Assembly (NCBI GenBank): GCA_018902765.1 | Contig: JAHIQC010000001.1 | Location: 1-6,334 of the forward strand | From: Actinomycetota bacterium | GTDB taxonomy: Bacteria; Actinomycetota; Coriobacteriia; Anaerosomatales; JAHIQC01 | Length of the DNA stretch: 6,334 nucleotides | Reading direction: 5' to 3' | In this document: positions 1 to 5,299 of the stretch, in pieces | Layout of the letters: the number at the start of each line of letters is the position of its first letter | Position numbering within the stretch: position 1 is the first letter of the stretch | Notes under the pieces: generated by a model | Databases searched by the model: none | The model's input: the letters and a program-made list of their open reading frames with translations, nothing else | What the model was told of the DNA's origin: nothing | Program-made: the position numbers and the translations under genes

Positions 1-26
1 GTCGGCCCGGGCAGATGGATTCTTAT

Positions 27-32
27 GAGAGG
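27..32 (+). promoter_or_regulatory. Ribosome binding site supporting the GTG start of the NlpC/P60 gene
   Basis: GAGAGG lies six bases before GTG 39. It decides between GTG 39 and the upstream in-frame ATG 15, whose preceding bases (GGGCAG) match a Shine-Dalgarno sequence only weakly. Confidence 0.6.
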
Positions 33-38
33 TGCTGT

Positions 39-1313
39 GTGCGAATAGCAAGGCTCAAGAACACAGTTCGACGCGGTAGCGCAGCGACACTCGCTGCGGT
101 TCTGCTGTGTTCTGCGCCCGCCTTCGCCGCAGCCGCTACGACTACCGCGACCGTGGACGCGACTGCCACGGTGACCACCACCGTCACCGCCCCGAGCCCG
201 CTTCCCGATCGCGCCGATCCACGCACTCCCCCGTCGACCACGGAGACTTCTCCTATCGACGTTGTCGTAGATCCTCAGACCGAGGAGTTCCGCCGCGCAC
301 TGGCCGCCAAGCAAGCGCGCCTCGACGAGTTCATGGCTCAACTCGATGAGCTTGACCGCGAGCTGGCGCTGGCCGCCGAAGCCTACAACGCGGCAGTCGA
401 TCGCCTCGAATCCACGAAGGTCGAGGTGTCCGCGAACGAGGGTGATCTCGCAGACGCCCAGCAGGCATACGCCTTCCAGGTCGAGTTGCTCAACGGCCGC
501 GCCACCGCGATCTACAAGCAAGGCGCGATGGCGAGTTTCGAGATCCTTCTCGACTCCAAGTCGATGGCTGACTTCCTTGCACGCGTGAAGTTCCTAAACA
601 CGATCGGGCTGGCCGATGCCGAGGTCGCCAAGGCGCTCAAGGGCCAAAAGACCATGGTCGAGCAGGCTGCCGAGGACCTGAAGGACGCAGCCAAGCAGGC
701 TGAGGCCATAGAGTTCGAGCTCAAGGCCCGCCAAATCGAGGTCATGCTACGCATCCAGGATCGCCAAGCTATGCTCGCAGCGGCTCAGGGCGACCTACTC
801 GAACTACTCGACGGTGAGGCCAGCCGTCGTTCCGTCGAGGAGACAGCGCTGCTCAGAGAAATCCTCTCGGGTGCCAGTCAGGCGGGTATCGTCGTTCAGC
901 CTGGCTCCCCGGTCGAAACCGCACTGGCCTACCACGGCATTCCATATCTCTGGGGTGGCACCACGACCTCGGGCTTTGACTGCTCCGGTCTGGTTCTGTA
1001 CGTGTTCCGCCAGCACGGCGTCGAGCTCCCCCACTACTCGGGAAGCCAGTTCCTGCTCGGCGAGAAGGTATCGCCGGCAGCACTTCTGGCCGGAGACGTC
1101 GTCTTTTTCGGCTCGCCCATTCACCACGTGGGCATCTACATCGGCGGCGGCTACTTCATCCATGCGCCGCGCACCGGCGACTTCGTGAAGATCTCGCTCC
1201 TGGCGAACCGCAGCGATTACGCCGGAGCACGTCGCTACAACTGGATCCCGCGCACGTTGCCGCCTGTAGGTGTGACATCGGTCGGCACAGATCCTCTCGC
1301 AAGCATCCGCTAG
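39..1313 (+). CDS. Secreted coiled-coil NlpC/P60 peptidoglycan endopeptidase
   Basis: Predicted exported cell-wall hydrolase of 424 residues. I chose the GTG at 39 because a GAGAGG Shine-Dalgarno lies at 27-32 with a 6-nt spacer, and because translation then opens directly into a signal peptide: basic start, hydrophobic core, cleavage near AFA-AA at about residue 30. The in-frame ATG at 15 has no clear ribosome site and would add eight residues, including two Cys. A Thr/Ala/Pro-rich linker follows, then a long charged helical region (about 79-275). It contains YKQG at 159-162 and a LLDSKS-type segment near 170, as in the coiled coils of PcsB/CwlO/RipC-type hydrolases. The NlpC/P60 domain (about 290-400) has catalytic Cys315 in FDCSGL, His363 in HHVGIY and His375 in IHAP. 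The family cleaves peptide bonds in peptidoglycan stems. Control of the coiled coil by FtsEX is known for PcsB-like relatives and is only inferred here. The upstream context lies outside the window. Confidence 0.93.
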   Translation: MRIARLKNTVRRGSAATLAAVLLCSAPAFAAAATTTATVDATATVTTTVTAPSPLPDRADPRTPPSTTETSPIDVVVDPQTEEFRRALAAKQARLDEFMAQLDELDRELALAAEAYNAAVDRLESTKVEVSANEGDLADAQQAYAFQVELLNGRATAIYKQGAMASFEILLDSKSMADFLARVKFLNTIGLADAEVAKALKGQKTMVEQAAEDLKDAAKQAEAIEFELKARQIEVMLRIQDRQAMLAAAQGDLLELLDGEASRRSVEETALLREILSGASQAGIVVQPGSPVETALAYHGIPYLWGGTTTSGFDCSGLVLYVFRQHGVELPHYSGSQFLLGEKVSPAALLAGDVVFFGSPIHHVGIYIGGGYFIHAPRTGDFVKISLLANRSDYAGARRYNWIPRTLPPVGVTSVGTDPLASIR

Positions 1314-1439
1314 CCACCACTTCAAACGACACGCCCGACGAGCGACCCCGGGGGGCCGCGGGCACACTCCGAACAACACCAAGAAACCCCGTCGCAGGGT
1401 AGAACCTGTAGGACGCCTTTGTGCGCCCACAGGTCAACG

Positions 1440-1447
1440 AGGAGGAG
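1440..1447 (+). promoter_or_regulatory. Strong ribosome binding site of tldD
   Basis: AGGAGGAG ends four bases before ATG 1452, and its AGGAGG core is six bases away. It fixes the tldD start at 1452 and rules out the in-frame upstream ATG at 1419, which would add eleven basic residues unlike the family's N-terminus. The rest of the gap from 1314 shows no convincing promoter. A GC-rich patch around 1344-1363 could form only a weak 5-bp stem. Confidence 0.75.
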
Positions 1448-1451
1448 ACAC

Positions 1452-2894
1452 ATGAGGGACATCATCGCGGCTGCCCTTGACGCAGCTGCGCTGGCCGGCG
1501 CCACGTACGCCGATGCGCGCATCGTGGACACCCGCAAAGAAGACATCTCGGTCGAGAACGGCCGCGTCGAGGGCATCGAGTCCTCGGCATCGTTCGGAAT
1601 CGGCGTGCGAGTCATCGCTCAAGGGTCATGGGGTTTCGCGTCCTCGGCAGATGTGAGTGTTCGCGGCGCGGCCGACACAGCGCGTCAGGCTGTCGCCATC
1701 GCCAAGGCCTCTGCTCTGTGCGCTGGCCCTTCCGTTGAGCTGACCGCTGTCGAACCTGTCGTGGACACATGGTCCGGACCATGCGAAATCGATCCGTTCT
1801 CGGTCCCCCTCGAAGACAAACTCGCGCTTCTCCTAGCTGCCGATGAAGTCCTGCGCGCGGAACCCGCCGTCAAACTCTCCAAGGCACAGTGCGGCTTCTA
1901 TCAGGTTCACAAATGGTTCGGCTCCAGCGAGGGCGCATTCATCGAACAAGAGCACACGGAGACTGGCGCCGGCATCGTCGCTCACGCGATCGGCAACGGC
2001 GAGGTACTTCCACGCTCGTATCCCAACTCACACGGCGGAGGTTGGCGCCAGGCAGGCTGGGAGTACGTTTTGGGACTCGACCTGGTAGGCAACGCCGGGC
2101 GTGTGGCCGAACAGGCGTCACAGCTTCTTGGGGCGATGGTCTGCCCGAGTGGCGAGTACGACCTCATCATCGATGCGAGTCAGCTCGGCCTACAGGTGCA
2201 CGAGTCGGTGGGACACCCGACCGAACTGGATCGCGTTTTGGGCGACGAGGCCGCTTTCGCCGGCACATCGTGGGTCACGCTGCCGGACCTCGGTACCCTT
2301 CGCTATGGCTCGGAGCACGTCACGGTCACTGCGGACGCGACCGTTCCCGGCTCGCTGGGCTCGTTCGGTTATGACGATGAGGGCGTACCTGCACAGCGCG
2401 ACGACATCGTGCGCGATGGCATGCTCACCGGGCTGCTCTCAAGCCGCGAGTCGGCTTCAAGCATCGGACGCACCAGCAATGGCTGCATGCGTGCCGATGG
2501 CTGGAACCGCATCCCGCTCATTCGCATGACGACCGTTTCGCTCGAGCCCGGCACGTGGGCCTTCGACGACCTGATCGCTGATACCGAATGCGGCCTGTAC
2601 ATCGAAACGAACAACTCGTGGTCAATCGATGACAAGCGCCTGAACTTCCAGTTCGCCTGTGAGATCGGGTGGCTGATCGAGAACGGGAAACTCACCAAGA
2701 TGGTCAAGAACCCCAACTACACCGGCATCACGCCCAAGTTTTGGAACTCCTGCGACGCGATCTGCTCCTCGGATCACTGGTCGGTATGGGGCCTTCCCAA
2801 CTGCGGCAAGGGAGAGCCGATGCAGGTCTCCCATGTGGCCCATGGAGCCGCTCCCGCGCGCTTCCGTGGCGTATCCGTGGGGGTGGGCCGATGA
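1452..2894 (+). CDS. tldD: TldD family zinc metalloprotease (catalytic subunit)
   Basis: 480 residues, matching the usual length of about 480. TldD is the zinc-bearing subunit of the cytoplasmic TldD/TldE protease. In E. coli this complex degrades unfolded peptides, removes the microcin B17 leader and turns over the antitoxin CcdA. The N-terminal region shows family motifs (YADAR at 19-23, GIGVRV at 49-54, GSWGFAS at 58-64). The zinc-site motif HESVGH spans residues 250-255 and is followed by PTELDR, as in many archaeal and actinobacterial TldD proteins. The third ligand expected from the E. coli structure, a Cys near the C-terminus, is Cys451 in NCGKGEP. All catalytic elements are therefore intact. 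The gene overlaps tldE by four bases (ATGA), consistent with translational coupling and a 1:1 complex. No RiPP precursor or toxin-antitoxin gene is visible nearby, so the substrate is unknown and a housekeeping role is likely. Confidence 0.96.
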   Translation: MRDIIAAALDAAALAGATYADARIVDTRKEDISVENGRVEGIESSASFGIGVRVIAQGSWGFASSADVSVRGAADTARQAVAIAKASALCAGPSVELTAVEPVVDTWSGPCEIDPFSVPLEDKLALLLAADEVLRAEPAVKLSKAQCGFYQVHKWFGSSEGAFIEQEHTETGAGIVAHAIGNGEVLPRSYPNSHGGGWRQAGWEYVLGLDLVGNAGRVAEQASQLLGAMVCPSGEYDLIIDASQLGLQVHESVGHPTELDRVLGDEAAFAGTSWVTLPDLGTLRYGSEHVTVTADATVPGSLGSFGYDDEGVPAQRDDIVRDGMLTGLLSSRESASSIGRTSNGCMRADGWNRIPLIRMTTVSLEPGTWAFDDLIADTECGLYIETNNSWSIDDKRLNFQFACEIGWLIENGKLTKMVKNPNYTGITPKFWNSCDAICSSDHWSVWGLPNCGKGEPMQVSHVAHGAAPARFRGVSVGVGR

Positions 2895-4240
2895 GCGAGA
2901 ACACCCAAGCGGCACGTGAACTCGCGCTGCGCGCAGTCGAACTCGCATTCGCCGCAGGCGCCCACGAGGCCGAAGCGGTCTCCTCGGCAGGTACTTCTGC
3001 CCTCACGCGCTTCGCTGGCAATCGCATACATCAGAACGTCGCCGAGAAGGACGCGTCCGTGTCGGTGCGTGCGGTCGTGGGCACCAAGGTGGGCGTCGCG
3101 GCCACCAACCACACCGACGACGATGCGTTGCGCGCGTGCTGCGAGGCCGCAGTTGCGGCCGCCAACAGCGCCCCCGAAGACCCGAGCTTTCCGGGATTGC
3201 CCGCAGCAATGCCGGTCGAAAGCATCGATCGCACGGCAGAGACGACCAGGCAGTTCGGGGCCGAGGCGCGCGCGCAGGCCGTCGCATCGATCGTCGCGCA
3301 GTCCTCGTCGCGGGGTCTTACGGCCGCTGGCGGCGTCAAGGTCTCAGACGAGTCGGTCGCAGTCGCGAACACGCACGGCGTGGATGTCGCTCAGGCAGTG
3401 ACCGGGCTTCGAGCAACCGTGCTCTCAATGAGCAAGACGGGCGGCTCCGGATGGGCCTCGTTCGTATCGCGTGACGCCAGCGAACTGGCGGCCAGCGCCT
3501 TGGGCGAAGAAGCGGCGAGCCTCGCAGAACGATCGGAGGGCGCGGTCGACCTTGAGCCCGGCGAGTACACCGTCGTGCTCGCACCGGAAGCAGTCGCTGA
3601 TATCGTGGAGTTTCTGGGCTACCTGTCCTTCGGCGCCAAGTCAGTTGCCGAGGAACGCTCGTTCATGTCGACACGCTTAGGCGAGCAGGTCGCCTCGCCG
3701 CTCATATCGATCGCCGACGATGCGCTGTCACCTTTGGCCAACGGCCTTGCTTTCGACTTTGAGGGGCAGCCCAAGACGCGGGTCGCTCTGATCGAGAAGG
3801 GTGTCGCCACCGAGTACGTGACCGACTCGTACTGGGCTGCGCGCCTGGGACGGCCGAACACGGGACACGCACTGCCTGCTCCGAACAGCTACGGCCCGAT
3901 GCCCCTGAACATGGAGATGGCTGCCGGAGACGCCACACTCGAGGAGCTCATCGCGGGCGTGCGCCATGGCGTATACGTGACGCGCTTCCACTACGTGAAC
4001 GTCGAAGATCCGGTGCCCGCCACCCTTACAGGCATGACCAGAGACGGGACCTTCCTCATCAGGGACGGCCGCCTGAGCTCACCTCTCAAGAACCAGCGCT
4101 TCACGCAAAGTGCCGTGGAGGCGCTGTCTCGCGTGCAAGGCGTCACCCGGGAGCGTCGCTACATCGGCACTGAGACGAGTCCCGTTCTTGTGCCGGGCCT
4201 GCTCGTGGCCGGGTTCAGGCTCACGGGCCAGACTCAGTAG
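2891..4240 (+). CDS. tldE: TldE/PmbA family metalloprotease partner subunit
   Basis: 449 residues, close to the roughly 450 of E. coli PmbA/TldE. It shares the TldD/PmbA fold but has no HExxxH motif, which is normal: TldE contributes to the closed proteolytic chamber while TldD carries the zinc. Visible family features are an N-terminal RFAGNRIHQN segment at residues 40-49, an LEPGEYTVVLAP segment that starts the C-terminal domain, and a typical end (VPGLLVAGFRLTG). The reading frame is open well upstream (to 2669), but that part runs through the tldD C-terminus in another frame and is not family-like. The ATG at 2891 overlaps the tldD stop and is preceded by a G-rich GGGGGTGG stretch that can serve as ribosome site. 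It is probably transcribed with tldD. It ends 18 bases before a hairpin in a convergent intergenic region. Confidence 0.95.
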   Translation: MSENTQAARELALRAVELAFAAGAHEAEAVSSAGTSALTRFAGNRIHQNVAEKDASVSVRAVVGTKVGVAATNHTDDDALRACCEAAVAAANSAPEDPSFPGLPAAMPVESIDRTAETTRQFGAEARAQAVASIVAQSSSRGLTAAGGVKVSDESVAVANTHGVDVAQAVTGLRATVLSMSKTGGSGWASFVSRDASELAASALGEEAASLAERSEGAVDLEPGEYTVVLAPEAVADIVEFLGYLSFGAKSVAEERSFMSTRLGEQVASPLISIADDALSPLANGLAFDFEGQPKTRVALIEKGVATEYVTDSYWAARLGRPNTGHALPAPNSYGPMPLNMEMAAGDATLEELIAGVRHGVYVTRFHYVNVEDPVPATLTGMTRDGTFLIRDGRLSSPLKNQRFTQSAVEALSRVQGVTRERRYIGTETSPVLVPGLLVAGFRLTGQTQ

Positions 4241-4257
4241 GACCCCACATACAACGA

Positions 4258-4283
4258 CGAACCCCGACAGGTGCCGGGGTTCG
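4258..4283. terminator. Perfect 9-bp hairpin downstream of tldE, probable terminator
   Basis: CGAACCCCG (4258-4266) and CGGGGTTCG (4275-4283) are exact reverse complements around an 8-nt loop. The hairpin starts 18 bases after the tldE stop. On the plus strand no T run follows. On the minus strand the next bases are TCGTTGTATG, moderately U-rich, so it looks better as a terminator in that direction. Function is inferred from position and symmetry. Confidence 0.5.
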
Positions 4284-4286
4284 CGA

Positions 4287-4334
4287 GGTGCAGTTCCAAA
4301 ACTGTGGAGGGGCGCCACCGAGGGGAACTGCTCC
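4287..4334. repeat. Imperfect 11-bp inverted repeat enclosing a smaller hairpin
   Basis: GGTGCAGTTCC (4287-4297) pairs with GGAACTGCTCC (4324-4334) with a single T-T mismatch. Inside, GTGG (4304-4307) can pair with CCAC (4315-4318). The same CAGTT arm can instead fold locally with AACTG (4300-4304) through a 4-nt loop, so two mutually exclusive folds exist. I do not recognise a known RNA family. Confidence 0.45.
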
Positions 4335-4336
4335 GG

Positions 4337-4360
4337 GTCAGGAGGCTCGTAGTTCCTGAC
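4337..4360. terminator. 7-bp hairpin between convergent tldE and atpD
   Basis: GTCAGGA (4337-4343) and TCCTGAC (4354-4360) are exact reverse complements around a 10-nt loop. On the plus strand ACCTATTGTA follows, which is only mildly T-rich, so this is a weak intrinsic-terminator candidate. It could also be the first stem of a minus-strand RNA, because a TACAAT -10-like hexamer (4370-4365) lies just upstream on that strand. Confidence 0.3.
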
Positions 4361-4430
4361 ACCTATTGTATCGGTGCCGCGAGGCCTGTACTTGATAGCT
4401 ATTTGGTGATTTGGCGCACTGTACACCCAC

Positions 4431-4446
4431 TGTGACCTGCGTCACA
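4431..4446. promoter_or_regulatory. Perfect TGTGA-N6-TCACA palindrome (CRP/FNR-family-like site or hairpin)
   Basis: TGTGAC-CTGC-GTCACA is a perfect inverted repeat with exactly the spacing of the consensus bound by CRP-type regulators. It lies 12 bases downstream of the atpD stop in a convergent region, where no gene start is nearby. A short 6-bp RNA hairpin ending the atp transcript is therefore an equally good reading, although no T run follows on either strand. Confidence 0.25.
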
Positions 4447-4458
4447 AAGGACAAACGG

Positions 4459-5106
4459 TCATGAGCGCGCCTCGTCAGCCGCCTCTTGAGCGGCAATCAT
4501 TTCTTTGACCTTCATGAGCCGCGTGAGGTTCGAGCGCTCGGCCTCATCAAGCTTCATCCCGATGGCGCGAATGGTCTCAACCAGCTGAGGGATGAGCACA
4601 TGCTCCAGGGCATTGACCCTGCGCCGTGTGCGCTCGATCTCCACGGCGAGCAACTCGATCGCCTTCTCCCGCTGGGCAAGCAACACAAGACGCGGAGCGA
4701 CCTGCGCAAGCGCTCCGAGCGCCGAGTCGAGCACGGCCGGGGTCGACGCGAGAGAGTAATCGTCCAACCGACCCAGCTCTCCCAAAACCATTTCGGGAAT
4801 ACGCACGCTCATGACGTTGCGCTCAGTGACGCTCACAAGGTCAGCGGGGCTTCCGGCTGCCAGTGCCTGGGCGAGGCCCACACGGCCGCTCTCGCCGCGT
4901 GAGACAGCCATGAGGCCGTACGCAGCAGCAAGTTCGCGCTCCACACTCGAGCGCAGCTTGCGAGTCTCGCCGATTCTTGCGAGGAACTCCTTCATGAGCT
5001 CGTCGAGCTTATCCTTCAGCAGCTTGTGCCCGCGCTCGGCCACTTGCTTTCGGCGGCGCAGCTTCATGAGCTCCATGCGATTGGGGTTCACGCGCAGCTG
5101 GGTCAC
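4459..5106 (-). CDS. atpD: V/A-type ATP synthase subunit D
   Basis: 215 residues, normal for the family. Subunit D is the coiled-coil central rotor shaft that sits inside the A3B3 head and transmits rotation between the membrane ring and the catalytic sites. The N-terminus has the diagnostic NPNRMEL segment (residues 8-14), then a basic helix with RGHKLLKDK and DELMKEFL. The C-terminal helix carries RRRVNALEHVLIPQL and a following segment typical of the family, so both halves of the antiparallel coiled coil are present. The GTG start is preferred because it includes the conserved residues before NPNRMEL. GGTGAAG just upstream is a modest ribosome site, and the start lies one base after the stop of the small membrane-protein gene, which suggests coupled translation. 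It is the last gene of the operon in this window and converges with tldE. Confidence 0.95.
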   Translation of the reverse strand: MTQLRVNPNRMELMKLRRRKQVAERGHKLLKDKLDELMKEFLARIGETRKLRSSVERELAAAYGLMAVSRGESGRVGLAQALAAGSPADLVSVTERNVMSVRIPEMVLGELGRLDDYSLASTPAVLDSALGALAQVAPRLVLLAQREKAIELLAVEIERTRRRVNALEHVLIPQLVETIRAIGMKLDEAERSNLTRLMKVKEMIAAQEAADEARS

Positions 5107-5107
5107 G

Positions 5108-5299
5108 TCACTTCACCGCCAGCTTCACGAAAGCGAATGCGACGATGCCCAGCACCATGAGATAGTTCACGACCCGCAGAGCGATCACTGCACCGGAAGG
5201 CTGCACGCCCCAGGACTTCAGTGCGCGCACGCCGACCAGCTGAAGCGCCGCGAGCAGCACCACCAGGATCGCGAGCGTTATCCAAAGGGCCGTGTTCAC
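5108..5299 (-). CDS. Small two-helix membrane protein between V-ATPase subunits B and D
   Basis: 63 residues, not recognised as a named family. Two hydrophobic stretches (about residues 4-24 and 43-62) are joined by a short loop, KSWGVQPSG, so it is predicted to be a hairpin integral membrane protein. Evidence that it is real: its GTG start overlaps the atpB stop as GTGA, a strong Shine-Dalgarno AAGGAAGG lies at 5316-5309 with a 9-nt spacer, its stop is one base before the atpD start, and the frame fills the whole gap between two operon genes. By analogy with AtpI/AtpZ of F-type operons, which are small membrane proteins linked to rotor-ring assembly or ion supply, it could be an accessory or assembly factor of the V/A-ATPase. 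That is inference from position only, with no sequence similarity claimed. Topology is ambiguous because both the loop and the C-terminus are basic. Confidence 0.82.
   Translation of the reverse strand: MNTALWITLAILVVLLAALQLVGVRALKSWGVQPSGAVIALRVVNYLMVLGIVAFAFVKLAVK

Larger units (their letters stand above)
4241..4458. other. Structured convergent intergenic region
   Basis: This 218-bp space lies between the 3' ends of tldE and atpD. Positions 4258-4360 are almost filled by three stem structures. Positions 4361-4430 are less GC-rich and hold a minus-strand TACAAT hexamer, but its -35 region is poor (about three of six matches). A CRP-like palindrome follows at 4431-4446. No plausible coding frame was found here. 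Most likely it is a two-way transcription stop; a minus-strand small RNA of about 100 nt is possible but unproven. Confidence 0.5.

Noticed and set aside
150..189. Tandem inverted repeats (ACCGTGG/CCACGGT at 150-156 and 166-172; CGGTGAC/GTCACCG at 169-175 and 183-189)
   Set aside because: They fall in the Thr/Val-rich linker of the NlpC/P60 protein and are explained by repeated ACC/GTG/GTC codon use rather than a regulatory site.
1333..1363. GC-rich segment after the NlpC/P60 gene that could be a terminator (GCCCG/CGGGC)
   Set aside because: Only a 5-bp stem with a long loop and no T run; too weak to call.
804..1430. 208-codon minus-strand frame opposite the NlpC/P60 domain
   Set aside because: It is antisense to a well-supported catalytic domain and has no recognisable features.
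1419..1451. Upstream in-frame ATG for tldD
   Set aside because: It has no good ribosome site, adds a basic non-family extension, and a strong AGGAGG stands before ATG 1452.
2669..2890. Long N-terminal extension in the tldE frame
   Set aside because: It lies wholly inside tldD, has low-quality composition and is not family-like; ATG 2891 matches the family length.
4258..4360. tRNA, SRP RNA or 6C RNA in the structured intergenic region
   Set aside because: No cloverleaf with T-arm and anticodon arm, no SRP GGAA-loop motif, and no loops with six or more cytosines were found.
4079..4426. Minus-strand frame of 115 codons across the tldE end and the intergenic hairpins
   Set aside because: Most of it is antisense to tldE and the rest runs through the structured repeats; no ribosome site or recognisable domain.
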